64,000 bases of DNA from Melanopsichium pennsylvanicum (lineage: Eukaryota > Basidiomycota > Ustilaginomycetes > Ustilaginales), in assembly GCA_900208305.1 (NCBI GenBank), contig OAPG01000020.1, positions 372,001 to 436,000 on the forward strand. The letters are read 5' to 3'. The translations under genes and the position numbers were made by a program. Shown piece by piece: positions 11,661 to 22,528 of the stretch (positions are counted from its first letter, which is position 1; each line of letters starts with the position of its first letter). Below the pieces are notes generated by a model. It saw only the letters and a program-made list of their open reading frames with translations, made no database searches and was not told where the DNA came from.

Positions 11661-12966
11661 GAACGCCTCGGACTTGATCGAAGACGAAGCGGCCATTGCC
11701 CAACAGAAACTCTCCAACGAAGAGTACAAGATCTGGAAGAAAAACTCTCCCTTTCTCTACGATCTTGTCGTCACCCACGCACTCGAATGGCCTTCTCTAA
11801 CCTGTCAGTGGTTTCCCGATAAGGAATCGCCCGCAGGTCAATCGTATACCCAACACCGTCTTCTTCTCGGTACCCACACATCTGGTCAAGATCAAAATTA
11901 CCTACAAATCGCTCAAGTTCAACTCCCTACCACTGGTGCTGATGTTTCTTCTTCTTCCAACTCTGCCGAAACTCGATTGGACTTGAAACAGTACGACGAG
12001 GATAAGGGAGAGATTGGAAATTATTCTGCTACCACCGCTCGGTTGACGATTGTGCAGAAGATCAATCACGATGGAGAGATCAATCGCGCAAGGTATTGTC
12101 CTCAGAATTGCGACTTGATCGCTACACGTACCGTGACGGGCAAGACGTACGTGTTTGACCGCACAAAGCATTCCAACACTCCTTCTGCCGATGGAGTGTG
12201 TCGTCCCGACATAATCCTCGAGGGACAGCAAAAGGAAGGGTACGGTCTATCATGGTCACCGCTTAAACAAGGTCATATTTTGGCTGCGAGTGAAGACACT
12301 ACCGTGTGTCATTGGGATATTAACAATTACACCAAAGCTAACAATGTTATTCAACCCACAGCTACGTATACGGGACATACTTCGATTGTGGAAGATGTTG
12401 CTTGGCACAATCATCACGAATCTTTGTTTGGATCTGTGGGTGATGATCGACAGTTGTTGATCTGGGATGTTAGAGAATCACCTAGTGCACCAAAGTATCG
12501 AGTGGAAGCACATACGGGAGAAGTGAACGCGATTGCGTTTAGTCCTGATAACGAAAACATTTTGGTGACTGGATCTGCGGATAAAACCGTGGGGGTTTGG
12601 GATCTTCGAAACCTCAAAGTCAAACTTCATTCTCTTGAAAGTCATACGGATGAGATTTTGAGTGTTTGTTGGAGTCCACACCATGCTACGATTTTGGCGA
12701 GTGCAAGTGCGGATAGGAGGGTGAACATTTGGGATTTGAGTAAGATTGGTCAAGAACAGACACCGGAGGATGCAGAGGATGGACCGGCTGAGTTGATTTT
12801 TGTACATGGTGGACATACGAGTAGGCCTACTGATTTAGGTTGGAGTCCTCATTTGGAATGGGCTTTGACAAGTGCAGCAGAGGATAACATTGTTATGATT
12901 TGGAGACCTTCTAAGGCTGTGATTGATACAGGGAATGAGGATGTTGATCCAGAGGATTTAGAGTGA
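11659..12966 (+). CDS. histone-binding WD40 protein, RbAp46/48 (Msi1/Hat2) family
   Basis: A 435-residue seven-bladed WD40 protein of the RBBP4/7 family. The N-terminal helix that binds histone H4 is present (YKIWKKNSPFLYDLVVTHAL, residues about 22-41), followed by EWPSLTCQWFPD. WD repeats run from about 125 to 425, with clear units such as GHTSIVEDVAWH, LLIWDVRE, TGEVNAIAFSP, KTVGVWDLRN and RRVNIWDLSK. The acidic C-terminus (NEDVDPEDLE) is typical. Family knowledge: shared subunit of CAF-1, HAT1, histone deacetylase and PRC2-type complexes; sequence alone does not say which complexes it serves here. Intronless; start at ATG 11659. Confidence 0.95.
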   Translation: MNASDLIEDEAAIAQQKLSNEEYKIWKKNSPFLYDLVVTHALEWPSLTCQWFPDKESPAGQSYTQHRLLLGTHTSGQDQNYLQIAQVQLPTTGADVSSSSNSAETRLDLKQYDEDKGEIGNYSATTARLTIVQKINHDGEINRARYCPQNCDLIATRTVTGKTYVFDRTKHSNTPSADGVCRPDIILEGQQKEGYGLSWSPLKQGHILAASEDTTVCHWDINNYTKANNVIQPTATYTGHTSIVEDVAWHNHHESLFGSVGDDRQLLIWDVRESPSAPKYRVEAHTGEVNAIAFSPDNENILVTGSADKTVGVWDLRNLKVKLHSLESHTDEILSVCWSPHHATILASASADRRVNIWDLSKIGQEQTPEDAEDGPAELIFVHGGHTSRPTDLGWSPHLEWALTSAAEDNIVMIWRPSKAVIDTGNEDVDPEDLE

Positions 12967-13565
12967 AAAAAAAGGTATTTACCGTATGGTAAAACAATTT
13001 TTCTCATCCAAAATTTCTATTTATACTTTACTGTACATTTCTGTACTTGTAAGATATAAATATAATTTACTGTATCATCTGGGTTTTGGAACAAACAAAC
13101 AAAACAAAACAAAACAAAACAAAACAAAAAATAACAAAAAGTGTTACCTCACCACCTTGGCGCTGCTTGTGTGGTTGCGTTAGACATTTTCCGCCTGATG
13201 CCATCCTCGTCCATCTTGATCTTTTGCCAGTCTTAAAAAAGAAATGTCGATCACAGCTTTTTTTCCAACAACATCGAATCTCAGAAAAACAAATACCCAT
13301 TGGTGATTTCAACGAAAAAAAAAAATCCTGAAGTAACTACGTTAAACAAGCCCAAACTTCACACTTATTCATTCGAGTGAAAAAACGGATTGGAACAATG
13401 CTTGTAAAGCTGTCCTGTCTATTGATTCAAGATAACACCCAAAATGACATACTGACATCTTGTGTGAATGTGTGTGTAATGTAAATGGTTTCTGACTTCT
13501 TATCTCGTACTTGATTTTTTTTTTTCTTCTTCTTTGAATCTATCCTACTTTAAATTTTTCCGATA
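12967..13565. other. convergent intergenic region
   Basis: AT-rich spacer between convergent genes, with an (AAAAC)n tract, two TACTGTA words (13029, 13068) and poly-A/T runs near 13310 and 13515. No gene seen. Confidence 0.6.
13090..13131. repeat. (AAAAC)n short tandem repeat
   Basis: A run of AAAAC units, about eight copies including imperfect ends, downstream of the RbAp48-like gene. Confidence 0.9.
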
Positions 13566-16337
13566 TCAAAATTGAAGCGCATACATAATCACCACACCTA
13601 TACTTCCAACAATCAAAGTCGCAACCACACTTGCCAAGATACCCACCTTTAAGAAATCCTTCACATTCACATATCTATCTCCCAAATCATCCTCCATACT
13701 AACAGCAATCTGATTGGGGTACCCACTCACAGGCAAACCCATCGCTGCACTCGCTACCAAAGTAGTTGCCATGATCAACAATCTCGGATGAGGAGTTTCC
13801 AAACTCTCTCCAACCTGTGCTGCAATCGGTACCAAAAGTACTGCCGCAATAGTATGACTAATAAACGTGGCCACTACCAAACCAATACCAAGTAAAGCGA
13901 TCAAGATTTGCCAAAGTGACATTTCCTTAACAATCTCTTGTATCAAATCATCCAACGACTCTAATAAACCAGATGAAGTGACTGCCTTTCCAAGTGCAAT
14001 TCCTCCCATTGCAAGAAACACCACTGTCCACAAAAATGTATTGAAATCTTCCTTCGTAAGGATTCCTGTACCAAACAACAAAACCATAGGAACAATCGCA
14101 ATGATACCCATATCTCCTACAATCCATTCGAAATTCTTTTCCAAACACCAAAGTGCAATGGTGGAAATCGCAACCGCCGAGATGAACCATTGAATCTTTG
14201 TAAACGAATCCCTCGATTCTCCCAATTTCTTGATCACCGTTCCCTTCCCGCCGCCATAGCTCCAAAGCAAGATCAACCAAATCACCACCAACGACAGACC
14301 AGAAACCGGAATGGTAACGGCAAACCACTGAAGCCAACCCACCGGCTGTTTCATGTACTGCAACGCGATCAGATTCTGTGGTGATGCGATAGGGGATGTC
14401 TGACCGCCAATGTTGGAAGCCAATGCGATGCCCATAATTAGCGAGGATGCATAAGGACTCTTTGAAGGAAGCGTTCGAAGGATGGGTTGAATGAGCGAGT
14501 ACATGAGCACAGGCGCGGCAACGTTGGAGATCCACATACTCGCGAAACAAGCCACACCCATATGTGCCAGCAGTACCACACTAGGTCGCGTTCCGGCCAA
14601 ACGCAGAATCTTGGTAGCGAGGATCTTGTCAATCCCATACTTGGACAGTGCGGCTGCCAAAGTGAATCCACCGAGAAGCAGGCACATGTTGGGAGCAAAC
14701 ATCTGCGAAAAGATCCACTTGGTGGTTTCGGATGCTGTCATACGACGATCTTTAGCATCGTCCGTCCTAGCAACACGCAAAGTGACCACCAGCAACGGTA
14801 CCATGAGCGATGTGACAAAGAGCGGAATCACTTCGGTGGCCCAGAGGATGGTACAAAATACAAGCATGGCCAGGCAATTCTGCTCTTCTACGCGGTTGAA
14901 GAATCGCAAACCAGGTGCCTTGAGGAGGGCTACCAACGCGGTGAAGGCGATGATGAGATGCAACGTACTCATGCTGAGCCAGCTTGGGATGGTGATACTT
15001 CCACAAGGGGTGCGCAGGCGGAACGGTTTTTTAGTTTGGTACTTGTGATCCTTACCGCTACCCATCACGGTCCTTTCCAACGCCGCTCCCTGAGCACGAC
15101 GCTCAATACCGATCATCTCCCTCCACACCGTGTTTCTCTGCCAAACCACCTGCTCCCTCAAGTGAGTCTTTAACTCTTGACTCGCGGCGCCAATATCACC
15201 GCCGGTGACCACCTTTGCGTACAACTGGATCAGAGTTTCGATACAATCTTCCAGACCCGCCTTGGTTTCGGCGGTGAAGGGTGGCTCTTTGCGAAGCTTG
15301 TCGTTCATGTACCTGTCCTTGAGGTCGGACTTGGTGATCTTGTCGTACTTTTTGAGGATCTTGCGCATACCTGTCTCGTTGAGAGACACAAACTGTTTGA
15401 GTTCTGACATGGCGACAAAGAGGTCGGTGATGCGTTTCTTGAAAGTGATCCTCATGTCGATGGCATAATCGTTGTCCGCGGTCCAGATGGACATGGATTT
15501 GGCACCGTCTGCGGCGTAGGACGAGTCGGCTGCTTCGCTAGAACCAGCAGCGGCCGAGTTGGCAGCGTCGTCTGCGGCGTGCATGAGACCGAGGGATTGA
15601 CGTCGTACGGGTTTCTTGCCAAAGATGCCTGTCCATCGACCCTTGGAACCAGTGTTTTGGCTGGCATTGGAGACGCTTCGGTTTCGTTTGGCGAATCCAG
15701 AGGTGTCGGCTGCTTCAGAGAGGTCGGTAGAAACATCGAGGAGTTGGGATGAGCGATTGCGGTTGTTGTTGGGATGAGCGGTGGGGTTGCTGGCGTCATC
15801 GGTAGCGCGACTATTCTTGCGGGAGCGCGAAGGACCCGAACCATCACGCATGCGCTGCTCTTGACGAGAAGCTTCGTTGTACTTGCGAGGATGGGTGAAG
15901 AGGTCATCGATACTGGGCCTTCTATTTGTGCTAGCCTTTCCAGTGCGTACGGTGTCCATGAGGTCTTGATCTTCGTCATCATCGTCGCTCAATCCGAAAT
16001 CCGAGTCATCCTGAAACTCGTCGTTCTCGGTCCTCTCAATATCGACATTGAGGTGTTGCAAGTTGGCGCGTAGCTCATCTTGCTTTTTGAGGTAGAATTC
16101 GACGATCTTGTTGAGCTCCATATCCAAGAGTGGTACAAAGGACTTGTCGGTATCGCTCGTATGTGCACTGGAAAGTAGACCAGAAGACTCGTTTTCAATA
16201 TCAGAATAGGGAGCGTTGGGAATGGATTGGATCTCCTTTTCCATGATGTAAATGGATTTTTTGAGGTTGGAGTAGGCGATGTACTTATCGGCCCAGTCGG
16301 GGACCGAATTGAATTGGAGAGAGTGAGAGAATTTCAT
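13566..16337 (-). CDS. SPX-domain low-affinity phosphate transporter (Pho87/Pho90/Pho91 type)
   Basis: A 923-residue membrane transporter. The SPX domain starts at the first residue (MKFSHSLQFNSVPDWADKYI) and ends with a lysine-rich helix (MRKILKKYDKITK, about 325-340), the part that binds inositol pyrophosphates in known SPX proteins; low-complexity Ser/Asp-rich stretches split it. From about 450 there are roughly 12 hydrophobic segments of the Na+/sulfate-DASS-like anion transporter superfamily, with GGFTLAAALSKYG, NIGGQTSPIASPQN and GLPVSGYPNQIA as the paired substrate loops. ATG 16337 was chosen because SPX domains begin at the N-terminus, although the frame stays open upstream with an ATG at 16565. 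Plasma-membrane versus vacuolar location cannot be told. Confidence 0.93.
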   Translation of the reverse strand: MKFSHSLQFNSVPDWADKYIAYSNLKKSIYIMEKEIQSIPNAPYSDIENESSGLLSSAHTSDTDKSFVPLLDMELNKIVEFYLKKQDELRANLQHLNVDIERTENDEFQDDSDFGLSDDDDEDQDLMDTVRTGKASTNRRPSIDDLFTHPRKYNEASRQEQRMRDGSGPSRSRKNSRATDDASNPTAHPNNNRNRSSQLLDVSTDLSEAADTSGFAKRNRSVSNASQNTGSKGRWTGIFGKKPVRRQSLGLMHAADDAANSAAAGSSEAADSSYAADGAKSMSIWTADNDYAIDMRITFKKRITDLFVAMSELKQFVSLNETGMRKILKKYDKITKSDLKDRYMNDKLRKEPPFTAETKAGLEDCIETLIQLYAKVVTGGDIGAASQELKTHLREQVVWQRNTVWREMIGIERRAQGAALERTVMGSGKDHKYQTKKPFRLRTPCGSITIPSWLSMSTLHLIIAFTALVALLKAPGLRFFNRVEEQNCLAMLVFCTILWATEVIPLFVTSLMVPLLVVTLRVARTDDAKDRRMTASETTKWIFSQMFAPNMCLLLGGFTLAAALSKYGIDKILATKILRLAGTRPSVVLLAHMGVACFASMWISNVAAPVLMYSLIQPILRTLPSKSPYASSLIMGIALASNIGGQTSPIASPQNLIALQYMKQPVGWLQWFAVTIPVSGLSLVVIWLILLWSYGGGKGTVIKKLGESRDSFTKIQWFISAVAISTIALWCLEKNFEWIVGDMGIIAIVPMVLLFGTGILTKEDFNTFLWTVVFLAMGGIALGKAVTSSGLLESLDDLIQEIVKEMSLWQILIALLGIGLVVATFISHTIAAVLLVPIAAQVGESLETPHPRLLIMATTLVASAAMGLPVSGYPNQIAVSMEDDLGDRYVNVKDFLKVGILASVVATLIVGSIGVVIMYALQF

Positions 16338-16987
16338 GGTGTGCAAGTGGTTCAAGTGTGGTTGTATACGCTGTGCAAGCGGTGAAAGTGTAGTAGAAGG
16401 AGGATTGTTTAAGGTGCGTTTTTCACCAAAGGACCGGAGCGGGATGTGCTCTGCCTGGTCTTGACGCTGGTTTGGGCGATACTTAGTGGTTGTGCAAGTG
16501 TAAAAAGGTGAGGAAGAGGTGAGAGGCGGGTCAGAACGACGAGGGTTGAGGTGGGAGGGATTCATGCATTGAAGCACAAAGACGAGTGCTGAATCAATAT
16601 ACGAAAATTAAGAAGAGCGAAAGCTCGAAAGCATCAGCAATACATGAGAGCAATGTTGAAGAGCGAATGTTGTAGTGTAGATAAAGAAAGTGAAGAAGAA
16701 AAGAATGGTAAGGGGATTCGGATGATGGAATGAAATGACAGGTTTGACGGAGCCAAAATGGGAAAGGAATATTGAATGTGTCAACTAAGATACAAATACT
16801 TATTTTTTAATTGTAATGTATCAACAGTCTAACAAACGTAGTAAATGCATTCACAGTTTTCAATTCCTTAGTGCCTCACTCTTATCACTTTTCGTTGACA
16901 GAAATTGAGCCAAACTGGGATTCCATTTTGCCAACATAGTCGCATACCTCACTCTTGATCATATCCACACCTTTTCTCTCTCTCATC
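16338..16987. other. divergent intergenic region, transporter/cyclophilin
   Basis: Contains the in-frame open extension of the transporter gene up to 16577, then purine-rich leader sequence. I see no separate gene. Confidence 0.5.
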
Positions 16988-18718
16988 ATGGGTCACGGTA
17001 AATCAGACAGACCCTATCTCTCAGCCGCTGAGCATTCTGGCGTTTATGGTGCGCATTCGGCTTCCACCGGCAACTCTCGCTCTCTTCAACAAGCTTGCTT
17101 CCAACCTGTCCCCTTTGACTGTTGCGCCATCTCTTTCCAAGCTTGGTCCAACCCCGTATGCTCGGCTGACTGCGGCATTGCTTTCGAGCTTACAAACCTC
17201 ATCCCTTACCTTCGCAAGTATGGTACACATCCTGTCACCGGTCAACGTTTCGAATTGGAAAACGTGGTGAAACTTAAGTTTCATAAGAATGAAAAGGCAA
17301 ATTATTTTGATCCCATATCCATGAAGGAGTTCGGAGCGCATTCGAGCTTGATAGCCATACGCCAGAGTGGTAATGTGTTTTTAAAGGATACCGTGGATAG
17401 GTTGAACATGAAATCAAAATACATGAAAGATCTTGTTACTGATCAAGAGTTTACAAAGGCGGATATCATTACGATTCATGATCCTCAGATGCCAGAGAGA
17501 AGAGATCCACAATCCATGCATCATGTCAAACAAGGTTTGGGCTTGACTCAGGCAGAAAAAGGAATGGATTCCAATCAAAGCGCTAACCTCGCTGGATCGG
17601 CTCAAAAGCTTCTCAGCAACATTCGTCGTCGAGACAATCAGCTCCAAGCACAATCTTGTTCTCCTTCCACCTCTTGCACTGATACCCAAGACAAACCTTT
17701 AGCCTTGTCCGACAAAGACAGTACAGCCTATACAAGGAACAAAGCCATGGGTGCATCCACAGGTATGGCGGCTGCCTCATTCACAAGTTCTTGCTTAACT
17801 CCACGCACCGCTATCCAACGCGTCCTACTCGATGACGAAGAAATCATGTTTGCGCAAATGAAATGTTCGACCAAGAACAAAGGTTACGTTCGTCTCACCA
17901 CCAACTTTGGTCCACTCAATCTTGAACTTCACTGCGATCGTGCACCCAAAACGTGCTTCAACTTCCTCTCGCTCTGCAAAGCCGGTTATTATGACGACAC
18001 CATCTTCCATCGCAACATTCGCGGGTTTATGATCCAAGGTGGTGATCCTACTGCCACCGGTCGAGGTGGACAGAGTATATGGGGTACACATTTTAGGGAT
18101 GAATTTGGAGAAGAGGGTGCTTTCAAGCATGATGCAAGGGGTGTTTTGAGTATGGCCAATAAAGGAAGTGGAACGAATGGGAGTCAATTTTTCATTACGT
18201 ATAGAGCTGTTTCACATTTGGACGCAAAGCATACCGTGTTTGGAAGACTTGTGGATGGAGCAAAGGATGAGACTTTGGCAAAGCTCGAAGGCGTACCGAG
18301 TGAAATAGGCACAGATCGACCGTTGAGAAAGATCAGGATTCTGAATACTTTAGTGACTGAGAATCCTTTTGACAAGTATGAATTAAAAAAGGGTAAGGTG
18401 GATAGTGAAGAGCAAGAGAAAAAGTTGGAAAGGAAAAGAAGAAGAGAGAATGATCGTACTACTTGGTTGGGTACCGAGTTAGGCCCAAAGCAAGATGAAC
18501 CAAGGTATTCAAGTGAAGATGCGAGTGAAGTTCAAGTTAGTAAAGATACTGGATTGTTTGTCAGTTCGAGTTATGGTATAGGAAAATACATTGATATCGC
18601 ACCACATGAGAAAAACAAACTGTCATCGACAATTACAATAGGTACGGATGATTCAGATCAAAGAGAAAACAAAAAGATGAAACGTGGTGTAGCATTTGGT
18701 GACTTTTCAACTTGGTAG
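16988..18718 (+). CDS. U-box cyclophilin (PPIL2/Cyp60 family)
   Basis: A 576-residue nuclear peptidyl-prolyl isomerase with a U-box. The N-terminus [16 protein letters not shown] is a modified form of the family's opening. A U-box-like region spans about 35-110 ([42 protein letters not shown]) and a second half-repeat follows ([11 protein letters not shown]). The cyclophilin domain is at about 295-460 with [25 protein letters not shown] and [10 protein letters not shown]; the Arg, Phe and Gln catalytic positions are present. The C-terminal tail is lysine-rich and disordered. Family members are spliceosome-associated and have E3 ligase activity in vitro. ATG 16988 was chosen over upstream frame because MGHG matches the family N-terminus. 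Confidence 0.93.
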   Translation: MGHGKSDRPYLSAAEHSGVYGAHSASTGNSRSLQQACFQPVPFDCCAISFQAWSNPVCSADCGIAFELTNLIPYLRKYGTHPVTGQRFELENVVKLKFHKNEKANYFDPISMKEFGAHSSLIAIRQSGNVFLKDTVDRLNMKSKYMKDLVTDQEFTKADIITIHDPQMPERRDPQSMHHVKQGLGLTQAEKGMDSNQSANLAGSAQKLLSNIRRRDNQLQAQSCSPSTSCTDTQDKPLALSDKDSTAYTRNKAMGASTGMAAASFTSSCLTPRTAIQRVLLDDEEIMFAQMKCSTKNKGYVRLTTNFGPLNLELHCDRAPKTCFNFLSLCKAGYYDDTIFHRNIRGFMIQGGDPTATGRGGQSIWGTHFRDEFGEEGAFKHDARGVLSMANKGSGTNGSQFFITYRAVSHLDAKHTVFGRLVDGAKDETLAKLEGVPSEIGTDRPLRKIRILNTLVTENPFDKYELKKGKVDSEEQEKKLERKRRRENDRTTWLGTELGPKQDEPRYSSEDASEVQVSKDTGLFVSSSYGIGKYIDIAPHEKNKLSSTITIGTDDSDQRENKKMKRGVAFGDFSTW

Positions 18719-18966
18719 CAAAACGCTTTATTTCCATATTCGTAACCTTTTTTTTTTTTAAAAAAAAACCCCAAATCAATCTCAAAATTGTTGTTATTAG
18801 AATTTCTCTCGAAATTCAAAAATCATCCTCATTCTTTTCCAACTGAAACGCACACATTTTTTTCTTAAAAAGAATATACTGTAAAGAACCAAAAAAAAAA
18901 TCAAAGATAAATTTACCATACAAAAAAAATTTAAAAAATTAAATAAATAAAAAACTCTTTCTCCTA
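18719..18966. terminator. AT-rich convergent 3' spacer
   Basis: A 248 bp spacer between two convergent stop codons, rich in poly-T and poly-A runs on both strands, with a TACTGTA word at 18877. It probably carries the 3' end signals of both genes, but no exact cleavage site can be called. Confidence 0.4.
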
Positions 18967-20616
18967 TTAATAATTGTCCACATTAATATCATTAAGACCC
19001 AAATCCTCATTCTGATCATAACTCCTCGTATACATTTCAACAATCACCTGTTCATCCAAATCAGGCGCATAAGGATTCTGAATATACGAATTTGCCAAAG
19101 GATCATCCAAAATCACAGTATACGGCAAAGTATCACAAGAAATCACACCCTTAAGCTTTCCCAAAAAACCTTCAAAATTTCGCGCCTGTAAACTCGAATC
19201 TCCCCTCATCAAAACCCTCTCTGACAACTCATCATACACCTGTTGCAACAATCCTTCCAACGTTGTAAACCTTCCACCTAACGTTCCAGGTGAAAGATCA
19301 AGATCAATCTCGGGAATCGCAAAACCTGCAGTTTCGGACTTGAGAATGTCTCGCGAAAGATCTTCTTGATCTTGCACTCGAAGTGTAAGTTTACGACCTT
19401 GTTCTGAAATCGCAGAACCTGACTTAACTTCGTTGTCCTTGTATCCACAGTTATCGCAATTCGTGCTCATGATGAGGATATCTTTAAAGTAAGGAATGTT
19501 GACTTTCTTCATCCTCGTGTCTAGAGGCGCGTTGCAAGATGAACATATTCCCGCAAAAGTGTACACTTCTTCATTATCGAATTCGGTTTCACCTGCTTCC
19601 TTGTCGAATCCAGTGGTGTGAACTTCTTGGTCATCAACATCACCAGCTGCTGCCGGGCCGGAAAGACCGATGAGTTCGTTCTGCTCCTTGGTTCGAGCAT
19701 AGTCGCGCTTGCTCCACTTGGCGTCAGACATGCCCTTACCATAGACATCACCTACAAACTCGACAAACGAATTTCCAGAAGGATCGTCGAGTCGGATCGA
19801 AAAAGCGGGCACTTGGCGATTAGCCGAATCCTGAGTGTGCATATTGGATGAGCTACCACCAACGGGACCCAGGCTACGTATTCCGCTCGAGTTGAATTCG
19901 TTTTCCTTTTTCTCTCCATCTTGAGCTGGATTTTCCTCACCCAGAATCTGCCTGAGCTTATCGCAGAGTTCTTGAATCTTTTGAAATGCTTCTGGCTGCA
20001 CGTGTTTGCGCACGGGTTGATCGAGTTCGAGGTCGCGCAGCGTGTCTGAGACGATGCCTTCGATGGTGGTAAGTTGGCCCTTTTTGGGTGGAATCTCGAT
20101 TTGAAGTTCGGGAATGTTGATGGTGCAGTACTCGGATTTGACAACTTGACGATTGAGATCGGTAGGATTGGTGACATGAACGGTGTACAGGCAGCCTTTG
20201 GGTTGGATCTGACCTGCAGATTGAATCTCGTTATTTCGATTACCGCAGTGAGGGCACGAGAAGGAGACCACAATCACCTCACGAAAATAAGGAATGTAGG
20301 TGAGCAGCATTCTCGTTGTACCTTGATTGTGACATTCCATGCATAGGGATGGGATCTCGTCCACCATTTTTTGGTCTTCCTGAGCACCGCCCTCTTTGGC
20401 AGGGGCAGAATCATCGGCGACGTATTCTCCGATGGGCCTGAAAAACTGTTTCGAATCATGCTGTTGAAGCGCAGCGGGGGTAGCGTTGGAAGACATTTCG
20501 ACGTCGTGGTTGTGGTTGTGAGCAACGTTATTGTTGATGGACTGCTGGTGTTGCTGCTCGGTGATGAGTCTCTTTTGCAAAGGTCCTTGAATGGTTGGAT
20601 CTGTTGCGCGTTTCAT
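18967..20616 (-). CDS. ZPR1: ZPR1 zinc-finger protein
   Basis: A 549-residue ZPR1 protein with the duplicated ZnF plus beta-barrel module. The first C4 finger is CMEC...CPHC (about 101-135) and the second CSSC...CDNC (about 353-387), each followed by the conserved NNEI/DNEV sequence; the connecting blocks TTIEGIVSDTLRDL and TTLEGLLQQVYDEL are the matching repeat segments. Family knowledge: Zpr1 is a chaperone for folding of eEF1A and binds it directly. Start is taken at ATG 20616; the open frame extends to 20730 but only through a GTG, so an N-terminal extension is unlikely. The N-terminal 60 residues are disordered and Gln/Asn/His-rich. Confidence 0.96.
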   Translation of the reverse strand: MKRATDPTIQGPLQKRLITEQQHQQSINNNVAHNHNHDVEMSSNATPAALQQHDSKQFFRPIGEYVADDSAPAKEGGAQEDQKMVDEIPSLCMECHNQGTTRMLLTYIPYFREVIVVSFSCPHCGNRNNEIQSAGQIQPKGCLYTVHVTNPTDLNRQVVKSEYCTINIPELQIEIPPKKGQLTTIEGIVSDTLRDLELDQPVRKHVQPEAFQKIQELCDKLRQILGEENPAQDGEKKENEFNSSGIRSLGPVGGSSSNMHTQDSANRQVPAFSIRLDDPSGNSFVEFVGDVYGKGMSDAKWSKRDYARTKEQNELIGLSGPAAAGDVDDQEVHTTGFDKEAGETEFDNEEVYTFAGICSSCNAPLDTRMKKVNIPYFKDILIMSTNCDNCGYKDNEVKSGSAISEQGRKLTLRVQDQEDLSRDILKSETAGFAIPEIDLDLSPGTLGGRFTTLEGLLQQVYDELSERVLMRGDSSLQARNFEGFLGKLKGVISCDTLPYTVILDDPLANSYIQNPYAPDLDEQVIVEMYTRSYDQNEDLGLNDINVDNY

Positions 20617-21390
20617 GAAGGATGGTGATGTTGGAATTTTTGAAAGATTTTTGCAAGCAAGTTGTGATGGTGAGAAGAGGTGAAGGAATTTTGATGTGGT
20701 TTGAGCTGTGCAATGCTGCGCCACACGCACACTCTGTTGTGTGGAGAAGGAGATTTGTGCTGTTCTGCTAGCGTGAAATTTTTGAGCTCAGCTTGCAAGT
20801 TGTCAAAAAAAAAAAACAAGGTTTGAGTAGCGGCGTGGTCCATGCACTCTGAGTGAAAAATTCTGTCAGCTGAGCCAACGAGCCAACCAACCAATCGTGA
20901 ATCGAATGTGTGAAAATTGGCACGCTTCGTTTCGCTTCTCGAGGATTCTTGGCTGCAATTCTGTGATTGCGACCACTCAACTGTATCTGAGTATCGGGCG
21001 ATTTAGTCTGTTATGAAATCGGGAATTAGAGTTGCATCATGGCTGCAGAGTTTGCAATTTTTGAAATTTTATGCCTGTGCATTCACGATTTCGCAAAAGT
21101 TCTAGACTCAGCTGAAAGTGGACAAAAAAGAAAAAATAAAGAAGCAAGCGAAGTAAGCGAAGCGAAAGCTCACGTTTCTTGTGCTTTACTATATTCGCTG
21201 CCTACAGTAGATATCACAGTATGGATTTGGGAATTGTCCAAATAAGAGCCACAGGATAAGAGAAGAGGCACTCGTGATTGAAATATATTATAAATCATTG
21301 TAAATTCACTTGGCGGAGTGCACGCCGTGTCAGAGTCTGGAACAAGCTCACAGAAGGACGAAATTCAAATTTGGATAATTGTACATCACA

Positions 21391-21421
21391 ATGCTCTTAC
21401 GATGCTCTTACGATGCTCTTC
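21391..21421. repeat. 11 bp tandem repeat, nearly three copies
   Basis: Unit ATGCTCTTACG, two perfect copies plus a partial third. Confidence 0.85.
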
Positions 21422-21630
21422 TTGATTGATTACTGTTTCATGTATAGTTAGTTGGTTTTCTTTCGCATGGATATGGTTGCAATTTGTAGTGTAAATTTAC
21501 TGTACATTCAGTGATTCACTGTGATGGTTTTGGATTGATTTTATGTTGACGTCGTTGGCTTCAAATCATCTTTACTCAGCGCTCAACCACACACTCGTCT
21601 TGACTTTTTCTGATTTGGCCCTTTGAACTC

Positions 21631-21702
21631 ATCAAGACAATCATCACCATCAAGACAATCATCACCATCAAGACAATCATCACCATCAAGACAATCATCA
21701 CC
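21631..21702. repeat. 18 bp minisatellite, four perfect copies
   Basis: Unit ATCAAGACAATCATCACC repeated four times without a mismatch. Because the unit is a multiple of three it keeps a minus-strand frame open that reads DGDDCL repeatedly. Confidence 0.95.
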
Positions 21703-22180
21703 ATTACTCTCTTGTCTCAATACCTCTCCTTCGTCCATGTCTCCAAACTCTTTCTCTTCGCTCTGGTCCCTCTTCTCGAGCATCACGCTTTGATGTCGAT
21801 ATTCTCGACCCGATAGCATCCTCCCTATTTCCGATTCTTTCGATCTCCAACTTACTCTCACCGGCCTCTTGATCTTTCTCGATCTTTGCAACTTTACTAT
21901 ATCCCATACTGTAGCGTCCCTATCACTTGGTCTTTCAAGTCCAACACCGCACTTTGCGTCTACTTAGCAACAGTAAACACCGCAGCAACCACCCATAGTG
22001 CTACATTATACCATTTGCACTGCCTCTTTTCAGCTTCTCACACGCCCTCCAGCCAACGACAGCTTCACTCCAACGCACTTGACTACGCCTGTTTTTTCCT
22101 CTCTTCTTTTGGTTTCCAAACCCTGATACCGAGCGACTGCCATCATCAGCCATATACCTATCCTCCCATTCCAATCATTC

Positions 22181-22220
22181 ATTCATTCTGACTTTGGTTC
22201 ATTCATTCTGACTTTGGTTC
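22181..22220. repeat. 20 bp direct duplication
   Basis: ATTCATTCTGACTTTGGTTC occurs twice head to tail, about 310 bp before the hybrid kinase start. Confidence 0.95.
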
Positions 22221-22528
22221 ATACATACCACTGAATGCTCTATCCTTTCAGTGGACGTCTCAAGCCATCCTTATTCGTTATCCATCCAATTCACACTAGC
22301 ACACTCTCGATACTTGGATTTGGATCCGCACTCGTCTACAACGTTACTTTGCAATTCGTGCCTGCATCTATCGATTCATACACCCTACATCCTTTCCCTC
22401 CTAGGCACCATACCCGACATCTTTGACATCCCACGCAGCCAATTTCCCCACATCCATTCTCGCTACAACCTTCAGCCTCTTTTACCCGTGATACGTTCAT
22501 CGCTTTGTCGAAACCTCAGCCCCTCGTC

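Larger units (their letters stand above)
20617..22528. other. 1.9 kb divergent intergenic region, ZPR1/hybrid kinase
   Basis: No gene I can support. It holds three short tandem duplications (11, 18 and 20 bp units), three TACTGTA words (21203, 21498, 21907) and a CT-rich leader before the kinase ATG. A 102-codon minus-strand frame at 21583-21891 mostly reflects the 18 bp repeat and nearby sequence. Confidence 0.5.

Noticed and set aside
14487..15173. 228-codon frame opposite the phosphate transporter
   Set aside because: Composition and position show it is a shadow of the transporter coding sequence.
16338..16577. 76- to 80-residue N-terminal extension of the phosphate transporter
   Set aside because: The SPX domain normally starts at the first residue and the extra sequence looks like leader, though an ATG at 16565 keeps the option open.
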